Virus record (IMG/VR): IMGVR_UViG_3300027754_000085
Span: 1-64,000 of that record
Direction: 5' to 3' (one strand)
Length of the DNA stretch: 64,000 bases
Origin: a virus
Made by a program: the position numbers and the translations under genes. Positions 44,005-52,403 of this stretch are shown piece after piece. The notes under the pieces are model-generated. The model ran no database searches. It saw nothing but the letters and a program-made list of their open reading frames with translations, and was not told the origin of the DNA. Numbering within the stretch: position 1 is the first letter of the stretch; every line of letters begins with the position of its first letter.

Positions 44005-44328
44005 ATGGATGAACCAGAATACTCCTGGAGATATGAAGCAAGGTGCTCAGGACAAGACACCGACATCTTCTACCCTCCTCGTGATAAAGAGCAGTACAAA
44101 ACAATCGCTACTAAGGCAAAAGCATTCTGTCTTGGTGAGACAGGGAAGAACCCCTGCCCTGTACGCTCCGAATGTTTATGGGATGCAATCAAGCGAGATG
44201 AGCCACACGGAATCTGGGGTGGGTTAAGCCATAGAGAACGCAATGCACTTATACGTAAGTGGAGTAAAAAGTATAAGAAAAAAATGTCCCTAAAAGATTT
44301 TATATTCAGCATAGAAAAGGAATACTAA
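44005..44328 (+). CDS. WhiB-family Fe-S regulator with expanded cysteine spacing
   Basis: A 107-residue WhiB-like protein. Cysteines at 14, 42, 51 and 57 and the G(I/V)WGGL..RER motif (69-79) identify the family. Cys42 and Cys51 are separated by eight residues (LGETGKNP) instead of the usual two. A basic C terminus can bind DNA. WhiB proteins bind [4Fe-4S] and sigma factor; phage WhiB such as TM4 gp49 interfere with host WhiB2. GGTGTTT-like ribosome site is weak. Confidence 0.82.
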   Translation: MDEPEYSWRYEARCSGQDTDIFYPPRDKEQYKTIATKAKAFCLGETGKNPCPVRSECLWDAIKRDEPHGIWGGLSHRERNALIRKWSKKYKKKMSLKDFIFSIEKEY

Positions 44329-45174
44329 ATGGCGCAAACAACAGACTTGAAAAAGTTTTTGGACACTAAAAAGGCTGACACAAGACTCATAGGTGATATT
44401 GAGCGCCACTTAATGCGTAGACCAGAGGGAGACAGAAGCACCTTAGTTCTACACCCATCTGAAATGATAAAGGCTGATTTTTGTCATAAGTATTCCTATT
44501 ACTTGTTAACTGGTGGTAAGAAGAAGGGTAACAAACCAGGATTACGACTTCAATCAATCTTTGATGAGGGCCACGCAATTCACCACAAATGGCAGAACTG
44601 GTTTAGAGAAATGGATGTTTTGTTTGGTGAGTGGAAGTGTTTAGTTTGTAAAGAAATTACTGAAGGCATTTCTATAATGGAATGCGAACACTGTGGTTCT
44701 AAGGTTCTTAACTACAATGAAGTTACTTTAAAAGATGAGTCTCTTCGTATTTCTGGACATACAGATGGTTGGATCCGTGGCATTGGTGAAGATTGTTTAA
44801 TTGAAATAAAATCTATCGGTGCTGGAACTTTGAGGTTTGAAGCACCAGACCTACTGTATGACGCTAACGGAGATGTAACTAAAGCCTGGAAGAACATTCG
44901 TCGCCCATTCCGAGGACATTTACTACAGGGTCAAATGTACCTTGAGTTAGCAAAGAGAATGTTTGGCGATGACGCACCAGATGAGATCGTATTCTTATAC
45001 GAATTGAAGGCAGATCAAGACTACAAAGAATTCACTATAAAGGCTGATTATGATGTTGTTAGTCGAATCTTTATTGCTGCAGAAAAGATAAATGTAGCAG
45101 TTGATGCTGGGGTATCTCCTAAATGCAATGTAAGTCCTGATGGGTGCAAGCAGTGTGACTTGATCGGAGAATGA
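44329..45174 (+). CDS. Cas4/RecB-like exonuclease with inserted zinc ribbon
   Basis: A 281-residue PD-(D/E)XK nuclease. RISGHTDGWI...CLIEIKSIG supplies Asp and ExK; QGQMYLELA supplies the QxxxY motif. CLVC and CEHC (about 104-127) form a zinc ribbon inserted in the N-terminal half, and a CNVSPDGCKQC cluster lies at the end, reminiscent of the cysteine end of Cas4/AddB. It likely resects DNA ends for RecA-like recombination. Confidence 0.78.
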   Translation: MAQTTDLKKFLDTKKADTRLIGDIERHLMRRPEGDRSTLVLHPSEMIKADFCHKYSYYLLTGGKKKGNKPGLRLQSIFDEGHAIHHKWQNWFREMDVLFGEWKCLVCKEITEGISIMECEHCGSKVLNYNEVTLKDESLRISGHTDGWIRGIGEDCLIEIKSIGAGTLRFEAPDLLYDANGDVTKAWKNIRRPFRGHLLQGQMYLELAKRMFGDDAPDEIVFLYELKADQDYKEFTIKADYDVVSRIFIAAEKINVAVDAGVSPKCNVSPDGCKQCDLIGE

Positions 45175-45632
45175 TGTCTGAGTTAGACTTAATTACACAG
45201 CAGGGTTTAGACCTACCTAAACCTAAGTATGACCAAGTAACTTTGCCACCAGACATAACTGACTTAAGCAGCGAGCAGTTGGCTGAAATGTTCACCATCC
45301 TCACTGGGTGGGCTGACTACATGGCCTCACAGTTAGTGCAGGCTCAGTTATCTGAGCGTGCAACAGAACGTGACCTAGATCTCATGACCAACCGTTTACT
45401 CGTAGAGAAGATGGGTTCTGCCGCTAAAGGAGACAGGATCACGCTCGTTAAGGCTCAGATTTCTGTAGATGAACGTGTTTTGGATTTGGCTGAAAAGCAT
45501 GAGAAACGCTACGCTTACCGCAAGATACTAGAGATGATGTTGAACAATCAAGAACGGGACATCACTTTAGTTTCGAGGGAAATAACAAGAAGGTCAAACG
45601 GAACACTACGAAGGGATACGTTTACAGTATGA
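45171..45632 (+). CDS. Unknown coiled-coil protein
   Basis: A 153-residue mostly helical protein (SSEQLAEMFTILTGWADYMASQLVQAQLSER..., VDERVLDLAEKHEKRYAYRKILEMMLNN). The ATG at 45171 or 45174 overlaps the exonuclease stop. It may be an accessory of that nuclease; function unknown. Confidence 0.55.
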   Translation: MMSELDLITQQGLDLPKPKYDQVTLPPDITDLSSEQLAEMFTILTGWADYMASQLVQAQLSERATERDLDLMTNRLLVEKMGSAAKGDRITLVKAQISVDERVLDLAEKHEKRYAYRKILEMMLNNQERDITLVSREITRRSNGTLRRDTFTV

Positions 45633-46519
45633 AAAAGTTAATTGTAGTAATTGCATTAATTGCAGGTCTAGTAAGTCCTGCACAAGCAGATGTACCTCCA
45701 TCAATTGCAATTATTGATAATGGGACACGATCTGCACTATTTCCAAACAACATTTCCTATGAGGTGTGTCTACTTTCATCAGGAAAGTGCCCAAATGGAA
45801 AACCAACTATGGAGGGTGCTGGCGCAGCAAACCTGCCAGCAACAACCAACAAGGATTTTAACCACGGCACGCAGATGATCTCTGTTGCTTTAAAACAAAA
45901 TCCAACAGCCAAGGTTATTCCTATCCGTATTGTGGGTATGACTGCTGCGGGTAATCCAAGCATTTACTCATTAGATGATGTACAGAATGCATTGAACTGG
46001 ATTGTTGCTAATAGAACTAAGTACAACATTGCAGTTGTGAGCGTTGCTCAAGGTCGCATTTTTGCTGATTGTAAAGTTCCAGTAGGAATGACAGAGAACA
46101 TTGCAACGCTAAAGGCAGCAAATGTTCCTGTGGTCACTGCTGTAGGTAATGACAGCAATCGAACTTCAGTATTTTCACCTGCATGTATTGCAAATGCTGT
46201 TTCAGTTGGAGCAACAGATAATCCTTGGCCTGGTGTCCAAGCAATTGAATATGACAAGACAGCGGCCCCATACATTGCTCGTTATAGCAATGGTGCTCAA
46301 GGTCAGACTGACTTCTTTATTAATCCACGATGGATTGCAACCATGCTAGATGGCTCTACTAAGTTCACTTTAGGAACATCAAATGCAACTGCAGTCTTTG
46401 CTGGTTGGTGGTTACTTAATAGAAAAGCAACCTTTGATGAAACTTACAACTCATTAATGGCAACAACAATTGAAGCCAAGAATGAGTTCCAAGTTGGAAG
46501 ATACATTAACCTTCCATGA
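45629..46519 (+). CDS. Secreted subtilisin-like serine protease
   Basis: A 296-residue S8-type protease. A signal peptide (KKLIVVIALIAGLVSPAQA, about 2-20) precedes the mature domain. Catalytic residues are Asp30 in IIDNG, His79 in NHGT and Ser251 in LGTSNATA, with Asn174 as oxyanion residue. Disulfide-capable cysteines are present. It is smaller than usual subtilases. A secreted protease in a recombination operon is unusual for a phage. Confidence 0.8.
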   Translation: MKKLIVVIALIAGLVSPAQADVPPSIAIIDNGTRSALFPNNISYEVCLLSSGKCPNGKPTMEGAGAANLPATTNKDFNHGTQMISVALKQNPTAKVIPIRIVGMTAAGNPSIYSLDDVQNALNWIVANRTKYNIAVVSVAQGRIFADCKVPVGMTENIATLKAANVPVVTAVGNDSNRTSVFSPACIANAVSVGATDNPWPGVQAIEYDKTAAPYIARYSNGAQGQTDFFINPRWIATMLDGSTKFTLGTSNATAVFAGWWLLNRKATFDETYNSLMATTIEAKNEFQVGRYINLP

Positions 46520-47058
46520 TTATTGGTCTATCAGGATACGCACAATCAGGTAAAGATGAAGTTGCCAAGATTCTGGTAGAAGAATTTGATTTTGAACGGG
46601 TGGCATTCGCAGATGCCATCCGTGATTTACTTTATGCGGCCAACCCAGTTGTTAATGGTTTAGCAAACGACATACAACACGCTGTAGATCACCGTGGCTG
46701 GGATGAGATAAAGAAAGTACCTGCTGTAAGAGCACTATTACAAAACATTGGTGTTGGCGCACGTGAAGTATTAGACGAAAATGTTTGGGTAATTGTTGTA
46801 CTACAAAAACTAGGGGACATCAAACAAAACTATGTAATTACTGATGTGCGTTTTGAAAATGAAGCCATAATGGTGAAGAGCGTTGGTGGAGTTTTGTGGC
46901 GCATCAGTCGCCACGGTGTTAGCGCAGTTAATGAACACATCTCAGAAAATAAATTAGACGGGTATAAATTTGACCAAATTCTAAAGAACGAGGGATCTTT
47001 AGATGACTTACGAAAACTTGTTCGTAAGAGAATAAACTTTTCCCTCAATGCCAACTAA
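46516..47058 (+). CDS. Deoxynucleoside monophosphate kinase
   Basis: A 180-residue P-loop kinase: GYAQSGKDEVAK (7-18), AFADAIRDLL and ITDVRFENEA match phage dNMP kinases such as T4 gp1. It phosphorylates dNMPs to dNDPs and works with the class II RNR to raise dNTP supply. ATGA overlap with the protease gene. Confidence 0.8.
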   Translation: MIIGLSGYAQSGKDEVAKILVEEFDFERVAFADAIRDLLYAANPVVNGLANDIQHAVDHRGWDEIKKVPAVRALLQNIGVGAREVLDENVWVIVVLQKLGDIKQNYVITDVRFENEAIMVKSVGGVLWRISRHGVSAVNEHISENKLDGYKFDQILKNEGSLDDLRKLVRKRINFSLNAN

Positions 47059-47635
47059 GTTAATAGAAGGCGGATCCATAAAGAAGGACTCTGCCGTTGC
47101 AGTAGGTATTGATCAATCATTAACTGGATTTGCTATTACCGTTCTTAGTGTGGAAGAACCATCTCACTACCTCACTTGGGTTTATAAGTCCCCTTACTTT
47201 GGTATTGAAAGACTTGCAGATATTAGAGAGTGGCTTATAGACAACTTAAACTACATGGAAGATCACTGGTCTATTACTGACATTGCAATGGAGGGCACTG
47301 TCTTGATGAGCCACGCCGCATTAGTTCTTGGAGAGTTATCAGCAACAGTACGTCTATCTATCTTTGATTTCTTTGAAGAGGGAGACGATCGTAGGTTTCC
47401 CCTGAAGGTTCCACCAATGACCTTAAAAAAATACGCTTCTGGTAAAGGTAACTCCAAGAAACAAGAGATGCTCTTGCAGATATACAAGCGATGGGGAATT
47501 GAATTTAATGACGACAATGCTGCAGATTCCTATGCTTTGGCACGATTAATCTCTGGAAACTCCATTACTAAGATGGAAGAGGAAATTGTGGCGCAAATGA
47601 AAGATGCTAAATACAGAGACCAACCACGACTTTAG
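47048..47635 (+). CDS. RuvC-like Holliday junction nuclease
   Basis: A 195-residue RNase H-fold nuclease. Acidic residues are Asp22 (GIDQS), Glu82 (AMEGT), and Asp154/155/159 (DDNAADSYALA), as in RuvC. It should resolve recombination or packaging intermediates. It overlaps the kinase gene by 11 nt. Confidence 0.78.
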   Translation: MPTKLIEGGSIKKDSAVAVGIDQSLTGFAITVLSVEEPSHYLTWVYKSPYFGIERLADIREWLIDNLNYMEDHWSITDIAMEGTVLMSHAALVLGELSATVRLSIFDFFEEGDDRRFPLKVPPMTLKKYASGKGNSKKQEMLLQIYKRWGIEFNDDNAADSYALARLISGNSITKMEEEIVAQMKDAKYRDQPRL

Positions 47636-47688
47636 CCTTACCATGTAGTCCAGGAGCGGCACACTAATTCGAACCAAAGGACTAATAA

Positions 47689-47979
47689 TTGAATACTACA
47701 CCTGAACTTCCAAATGAAGAGCCGTTCCTACGAGTTAGCGCATCGTCTAATCCTCAAAGCGTTGCATCCGCAGTTGCTCATGCAATATATGAGAAAAAAG
47801 AAGTAAAGATGCGTGCAGTGGGTGCTGGAGCAGTAAACCAAGCAGTAAAGGCCATTGCTATAGCCAGAGGCTATGTAGCCCCTCGTGGCATGGACCTATC
47901 ATGTATTCCAGGATTTACCACTATTCAAAGTCGAGATGGCGAAATTTCAGCAATTGTTTTTGCCATTACAGCGCATTAA
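47689..47979 (+). CDS. spoVS: SpoVS-like protein
   Basis: A 96-residue protein with TTG start and AAAGGA about 8 nt upstream. FLRVSASSNPQSVASAVAHA followed by RAVGAGAVNQAVKAIAIARGYVAP matches SpoVS, an Alba-like protein of sporulating Firmicutes also found outside them. In the host SpoVS affects septation and sporulation. In a phage it may act as a nucleic-acid binding or developmental regulator; that is inference. Confidence 0.82.
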   Translation: MNTTPELPNEEPFLRVSASSNPQSVASAVAHAIYEKKEVKMRAVGAGAVNQAVKAIAIARGYVAPRGMDLSCIPGFTTIQSRDGEISAIVFAITAH

Positions 47980-48015
47980 ATAAGGTTTATCCTTAGAACA
48001 AATTAAGGAGTCACA

Positions 48016-48429
48016 ATGGCAACTTGGGCAAGTATGGGACACGCTATGCGACGTCGTATGGGCGTTCCCTCAAACCACCTAGAATCGGCAGGTAAAGGAA
48101 TGAATAATCCAACCCCAGAACAGATCATTGCTACTGGTGCAAGAGCGTACATGGGATCAGACGCTAATACATTTAACAATGTAAGCGGCGCTCCTTCTGT
48201 TGGCACATTAATGCCAAAGAAAAATACACAAGCAGCAGAACCAAATTACGGTACAAAAGCAAACCGTCAAAACATTGAACGCAAAGGTGCTCAATACAGA
48301 ATCACTGCAAAGATGCCAGCACCAGTTAATATCGAAGCATCTGCAACAATGATGAATGCACGTATCGTTCCTTCAGTCAGTGGAAAGCAATCACCTAACT
48401 TTGCTGCTGGAATGGAAGGCACTTACTAA
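48016..48429 (+). CDS. Unknown small protein
   Basis: A 137-residue low-complexity protein rich in Met, Asn and Pro (MATWASMGHAMRRRMGVPSNH..., IIATGARAYMGSDANTFNNVSG). AAGGAG precedes the ATG. It starts a run of small genes on the same strand; style suggests virion-associated or disordered proteins. Function unknown. Confidence 0.5.
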   Translation: MATWASMGHAMRRRMGVPSNHLESAGKGMNNPTPEQIIATGARAYMGSDANTFNNVSGAPSVGTLMPKKNTQAAEPNYGTKANRQNIERKGAQYRITAKMPAPVNIEASATMMNARIVPSVSGKQSPNFAAGMEGTY

Positions 48430-48430
48430 C

Positions 48431-48667
48431 ATGCCTTTATCGTCATCCCAATTTGGTGGAGGCGATACACCATCACCCAGTATTCCGATGGCGTTAAGCG
48501 CATCTACCACAGGGTCTATTGCACAACAGACTGCTTGGCGTACCCCTCGTAGAGATTCGGCTCCTTTGTCGTACTCTAAACGAAACGCTGGTACCACATA
48601 CAAGTGGGATGATGACAAACTGCCACAAATGCCTGGCTCTGATAGGGGCGCAGGAAGCAATGGCTAA
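48431..48667 (+). CDS. Unknown small protein
   Basis: A 78-residue Ser/Pro-rich protein (MPLSSSQFGGGDTPSPSIPMALSAS..., TTYKWDDDKLPQMPGSDRG). I choose ATG 48431, immediately after the previous gene, over an upstream start inside it. It is likely disordered. Function unknown. Confidence 0.45.
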   Translation: MPLSSSQFGGGDTPSPSIPMALSASTTGSIAQQTAWRTPRRDSAPLSYSKRNAGTTYKWDDDKLPQMPGSDRGAGSNG

Positions 48668-49259
48668 CACATTAAGTAGTGCACAATTTGCTGAACACGT
48701 AAACCAAGGTGGAGCAAGTCGTAGTTTTAAAACTGGAGAAGTTCCAGAAAGTCCTGGAGTTATGGTATCTATTCCTGGACCAGAACGCATTAGTTCAACT
48801 CCTTACACCGTTAAAAAGGCAGATGAGTTTAAGAAGTTACACGCTCACACAGTTGATAGCAATGCTTATCAAGGTGGTTGGAAAGTTGGAAATAAAGTAT
48901 ACGAAGATGTAAGTATGAAACAACCTACACTTGATTCTGCACGTAAAGCAGGAGAAGAAGGAAAACAAATTTCAGGTTATGATTTAGGTAAGACAGATAT
49001 TCGTCGCCCAGAGGGTGGGTTGATTTACTTTGGTCGTAACGTTCCTGGTATTGAATCTAATTCAGATTTTCGTTCTGGCCCAGCAACAACAAGCGAATCA
49101 GAGCGTATGGAACCAAAGCCAAGGGCTCAAGAGTTTGCAGATCAGGCACACATTAGTCGTGATGCAACACGTATGAACAGATCAGGAAATGTTGTTCCTG
49201 TTTCAGTTAATGAAGTGTACGCAAAGATTGCAAAGAACCGTAGAAATAGAGGCGTCTAA
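48660..49259 (+). CDS. Unknown protein
   Basis: A 199-residue polar protein (MANTLSSAQFAEHVNQGGAS..., TVKKADEFKKLHAHTVDSNAYQGGWKVGNKVYEDVS). The ATG at 48660, with CAGGAAG upstream, overlaps the preceding stop; a longer frame upstream is antisense/out-of-frame shadow. No family is recognised. Confidence 0.5.
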   Translation: MANTLSSAQFAEHVNQGGASRSFKTGEVPESPGVMVSIPGPERISSTPYTVKKADEFKKLHAHTVDSNAYQGGWKVGNKVYEDVSMKQPTLDSARKAGEEGKQISGYDLGKTDIRRPEGGLIYFGRNVPGIESNSDFRSGPATTSESERMEPKPRAQEFADQAHISRDATRMNRSGNVVPVSVNEVYAKIAKNRRNRGV

Positions 49260-49792
49260 TGGCTGGTGGAGTTAACAACTTTTCAGCCTCACAAAACTGG
49301 CAATCGCTAGGTGCTGGCGGATTAAATGGTTATAACAATCAAGGTGGTGCAGGCACACCTGTAGCACATGACACAATGGATGCACTTCGCATTGGTGTTG
49401 GTCGCATACCTTCCGCAGAATATCCAGACGGTTATCTTGGCACAATCCGATCACGTCGTGATGATCGTTTATTAGACTCAATCAAAAACCGTGTTAACCA
49501 GAAGGCTTATCAACGGGGTGTTCACAAGGGTGAGCGTATTGAGCCATCCATGTATTACTGGCCTCAAGATGTTGGGCCAATGCGTGGTATTGAGCGTCAG
49601 ATGAAAGCAGTACCAGTAAACTACAATGGTGCCATAACTTACATGATTCCTCGCAATGCTCCACAGACACACCTAACTCCTGCTCCACACCTTGTTAACG
49701 ACGGTAAAGCAAACACCGTTGCTAATGAGCCAGGTCAAATTGATGCACGTCGTCAGGCGATGATGGCTTACTTAAGACCAGCGTGGTCATAG
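49259..49792 (+). CDS. Unknown protein
   Basis: A 177-residue protein rich in Gly/Asn at the N terminus (MAGGVNNFSASQNWQSLGAG..) and basic in the middle (RSRRDDRLLDSIKNRVNQKAYQRGV). TAATG coupling. It ends with a hydrophobic YLRPAWS. Function unknown. Confidence 0.5.
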   Translation: MAGGVNNFSASQNWQSLGAGGLNGYNNQGGAGTPVAHDTMDALRIGVGRIPSAEYPDGYLGTIRSRRDDRLLDSIKNRVNQKAYQRGVHKGERIEPSMYYWPQDVGPMRGIERQMKAVPVNYNGAITYMIPRNAPQTHLTPAPHLVNDGKANTVANEPGQIDARRQAMMAYLRPAWS

Positions 49793-49793
49793 G

Positions 49794-50468
49794 ATGGCTA
49801 AATTTGGAGTAGACCCACACGGTCGTTGGGATAAAAATATTGCCGAAGCACAATTTAAATTACACGTTGAAAACATTATTAATAAATACAAAGAAGCCCC
49901 AGAAGAAATGCTAAAAGGTGGCCATGAGTGGTACAACAAGGCACACGATGTAGCAACCACAATTGGCCGTGGAGATGTAAACAAAGGCGCAGGAGTAATT
50001 GCAGCACTCTCTCCACTTAATGGGTGGGAACGAAACGTTGCTGAAGCACACGAACTTATTAGAACAGGTAATGTAGCAAGCGCTTTATTACCAGCCAACG
50101 TGGATAAGGCTCGTAGAATTCATGGCGGAGAAGATCCTGAAAAGGTACTTGGTGGTAACAAAGTTAAAAGTTTTTATCAAAACATATCAGATCCAAGTAA
50201 CCCTGCTCCAGTAACAATTGATCGACATGCTTATGACATTGCCGTCGGTAGACCTTTTGTTGGCGCAGGTGGTGGTAAAGCAAAAAGTAATATTACTACT
50301 GGCCCAAGTGGTCACGTACCTATGACTGAAGATCTTGGATTAGGTTCTATTGGACGCTATAAACATTTTGTACATGCCTATCGACATGCTGCTGGTGAAC
50401 TTGGTGTAGATGTACCTCATAAAGTTCAAGCAACAACTTGGGTAACTCATAGAGGGGCAATAGGATGA
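49794..50468 (+). CDS. Unknown globular protein with a DNA-glycosylase-like pattern
   Basis: A 224-residue protein. NKGAGVIAALSPLNGWERNVAEAHELI, GGNKVKSFYQNI and PVTIDRHAYDIAVGRP form the conserved pattern of a phage family that I recall from other actinophages. Layout of a (A/L)S(P/A)..W..N start and a (V/T)xDxHA end recalls HhH-type DNA glycosylases (EndoIII VDTHV). This is suggestive only. Confidence 0.45.
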   Translation: MAKFGVDPHGRWDKNIAEAQFKLHVENIINKYKEAPEEMLKGGHEWYNKAHDVATTIGRGDVNKGAGVIAALSPLNGWERNVAEAHELIRTGNVASALLPANVDKARRIHGGEDPEKVLGGNKVKSFYQNISDPSNPAPVTIDRHAYDIAVGRPFVGAGGGKAKSNITTGPSGHVPMTEDLGLGSIGRYKHFVHAYRHAAGELGVDVPHKVQATTWVTHRGAIG

Positions 50469-50827
50469 CACAACCAGTTGATGGCGTCTATGACCACACC
50501 AAACCTTGGCGTGCACCCTTAAAACCAGACTTAGTAGCAAAGCGTTACCAATACAATGGCCCATGGGCATCTAACATGGAACGCTTAACACAACAGGCAT
50601 TGATGGTTATGAACATTCCAGGAAAAGATATTCAAGAGATGGTTCGTCCACCTCTGCCACAAATTCGTTTGTTTCCAGATCGTTTTGGATACGGAGATCG
50701 CTCTCAACCAGGTATTGATGACATTGTGAGTGTAGACAGAAATTATGTAGAGCCACGTGTATCCTGGTACTCAGGTGGAGTGTCTGGTTTCCAGGCTGCT
50801 TCTCGAAATGGATTGGAGTCTAACTAA
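50465..50827 (+). CDS. Unknown small protein
   Basis: A 120-residue protein (TQPVDGVYDHTKPWRAPLKPDL..., MVRPPLPQIRLFPDRFGYGDRSQP) with ATGA overlap. Pro and Arg are frequent. No motif is recognised. Confidence 0.45.
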   Translation: MTQPVDGVYDHTKPWRAPLKPDLVAKRYQYNGPWASNMERLTQQALMVMNIPGKDIQEMVRPPLPQIRLFPDRFGYGDRSQPGIDDIVSVDRNYVEPRVSWYSGGVSGFQAASRNGLESN

Positions 50828-51063
50828 TGAATACTATTGCATCACCAGCAGATGACTTTAATGGTAAGAAGCCAGGATCAGGTTACACAAATCGTGCTAA
50901 AGGCGAATCTAACATAGTTCCAAATCGTGCAGCAAAACGTAGACCTTTTTTAAGTTCTTACGAATATGAGCACGTACTTCGTGCTAAGCCAGGAGACAAA
51001 GCACCCAAAAGATGGGGTGGCGGTAGACTTGGCGAGTGGGATCCAGAGAGAGGACAGAATTAA
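50827..51063 (+). CDS. Unknown basic mini-protein
   Basis: A 78-residue basic protein (NTIASPADDFNGKKPGSGYT..., NRAAKRRPFLSSYEYEHVLRAKPGD) with TAATG overlaps at both ends. Function unknown. Confidence 0.45.
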   Translation: MNTIASPADDFNGKKPGSGYTNRAKGESNIVPNRAAKRRPFLSSYEYEHVLRAKPGDKAPKRWGGGRLGEWDPERGQN

Positions 51064-51263
51064 TGGATGATGGAGATGGCATGATAACAATGGAATTGCA
51101 GGCTCGGCAGATTGCCGATAATGCTACAAAATATAACGGATCCACGCCATGTCCAACCTGTGGGGTAGTCATGAACCCCGTAGAATTTATGGCTAATAGA
51201 GGTCATTGTTTGTCTTGTGTAACTCAGCGTAATGCCAAAAGAGTTAAAGGAAAAATGGCATGA
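51063..51263 (+). CDS. Zinc-ribbon mini-protein
   Basis: A 66-residue protein from ATG 51063 (TAATG overlap). CPTC (about 30-33) and CLSC (about 49-52) form a zinc ribbon; the end is lysine-rich. Function unknown; DNA or RNA binding is possible. Confidence 0.55.
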   Translation: MDDGDGMITMELQARQIADNATKYNGSTPCPTCGVVMNPVEFMANRGHCLSCVTQRNAKRVKGKMA

Positions 51264-51457
51264 TATTTAATGATCGTAGAAGAACCCGCATTAAGAGTGT
51301 TAAAGAACGTCAAAGGGTACATAATTTAGTCAGGGAGTCAGGTGAATACATTTCTTCTCCAGAAGGAAGGTTTCCTGCATCCCGCAAAGAGCAGTACGCT
51401 CAATCTGCTAAAGCGGTAGACACCGTAATTGAGGCAAACAGAAAGAAGAATAAATAA
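51260..51457 (+). CDS. Unknown basic mini-protein
   Basis: A 65-residue basic, helical protein (DRRRTRIKSVKERQRVHNLVRE, EANRKKNK) with ATGA overlap. Strong positive charge suggests nucleic-acid contact. Function unknown. Confidence 0.45.
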   Translation: MIFNDRRRTRIKSVKERQRVHNLVRESGEYISSPEGRFPASRKEQYAQSAKAVDTVIEANRKKNK

Positions 51458-51657
51458 TGGCTGTTAACTCATCACGTTCAATGAACAAGTCACTAGATGA
51501 CGGTGCAACTGATGGAAAGTATCGTAAGGCTCGTCCAGACACAGAAGTGACAATGGACTCTGCCCCTACAGAAGCCAATCGTCAAACATTACATCCATTT
51601 TATGGATACGGATTTCAAACCTCTGAGTACCCAGCAAAGGTAAACCCAGGTAAGTAA
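51457..51657 (+). CDS. Unknown mini-protein
   Basis: A 66-residue polar protein (AVNSSRSMNKSLDDGATDGK..., TLHPFYGYGFQTSEYPAK) with TAATG coupling. Function unknown. Confidence 0.45.
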   Translation: MAVNSSRSMNKSLDDGATDGKYRKARPDTEVTMDSAPTEANRQTLHPFYGYGFQTSEYPAKVNPGK

Positions 51658-51659
51658 TC

Positions 51660-51833
51660 ATGGCATCAGTTCCAGACCGTGCTAATAATCCAAAACGTAA
51701 ATTTCATTACGGTGATACATACCGTAGTGGTGATTTAGGATATGACCGTGATTTAGACTCTGGTATTTCTGAAGACTATATTGATAGATTAGACAAAGAG
51801 TTAAAGCGTAGACCAGGAAAGTTTGGTAAGTAA
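51660..51833 (+). CDS. Unknown mini-protein
   Basis: A 57-residue charged protein (ASVPDRANNPKRKFHYGDTY..., ISEDYIDRLDKELKRRPGKF). It starts 3 nt after the previous gene. No motif is recognised. Confidence 0.45.
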   Translation: MASVPDRANNPKRKFHYGDTYRSGDLGYDRDLDSGISEDYIDRLDKELKRRPGKFGK

Positions 51834-51835
51834 TC

Positions 51836-52108
51836 ATGGCTAAGAAAAAGACCGTACCTTTAAACTCAGAGGAAGCACTTGCTCATCTCTCTGCAGGCTT
51901 AGGTGGAATTCCTATGCGTTACGGTAATGGGCCAAGCGTTACTGCTGTTCCAGATCGTGGTAGTGACCCTAAGCGTAAAATTGATATGAACAAGCCTTGT
52001 AACGACTGTGGAATGATTCATAATGATCCAAATTTTGATTACAAAACACATTCAAAGGAAAAACAACTAGGCAATATTGTTGGCAACGCATTATTTAAGG
52101 GGATGTAA
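51836..52108 (+). CDS. Unknown small zinc-binding candidate
   Basis: A 90-residue protein (AKKKTVPLNSEEALAHLSAG..., MNKPCNDCGMIHNDPNFDYKTHSK). CNDC plus two His residues give a possible C2H2-like site. Starts 3 nt after the previous stop. Function unknown. Confidence 0.45.
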   Translation: MAKKKTVPLNSEEALAHLSAGLGGIPMRYGNGPSVTAVPDRGSDPKRKIDMNKPCNDCGMIHNDPNFDYKTHSKEKQLGNIVGNALFKGM

Positions 52109-52110
52109 TT

Positions 52111-52401
52111 ATGGGAAGCACACAAGCAGAGGGATACGCTGCACACGATAAGCAGTTTAAACGCAACGGCAGTGCTGGTCTTCTTGCTCACTTGCAAGGT
52201 AATCATTATCCACCAGTTCCAGCATCAATGCTTGGACCGTCAAAGCGTGCTATATCTGCAGTGAACAAAGGCAATCACAATTCAAACATTAAACTTCCAC
52301 AAGGTGTTTTATATAAAGGTAAGAAGTCAGCACCAGCATCTGCAATTGTTGAAGCACACCACCTACATGCGTGGTTAAACCCAGATCAATTTCAGGATTA
52401 A
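52111..52401 (+). CDS. Unknown small protein
   Basis: A 96-residue His/Asn-rich protein (GSTQAEGYAAHDKQFKRNGS..., PASAIVEAHHLHAWLNPDQF). GGGGATG-type upstream sequence. Function unknown. Confidence 0.45.
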   Translation: MGSTQAEGYAAHDKQFKRNGSAGLLAHLQGNHYPPVPASMLGPSKRAISAVNKGNHNSNIKLPQGVLYKGKKSAPASAIVEAHHLHAWLNPDQFQD

Positions 52402-52403
52402 TC

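Noticed and set aside
47636-47690. Possible tRNA remnant (GGTTCGAATT on the minus strand)
   Set aside because: The T-loop-like word is there but flanking bases do not form the T stem, and no acceptor or anticodon arm is visible.
48519-48659. Upstream extension of the 48660 gene
   Set aside because: It overlaps two coding frames; the ATG at 48660 with a ribosome site and overlap geometry is better.
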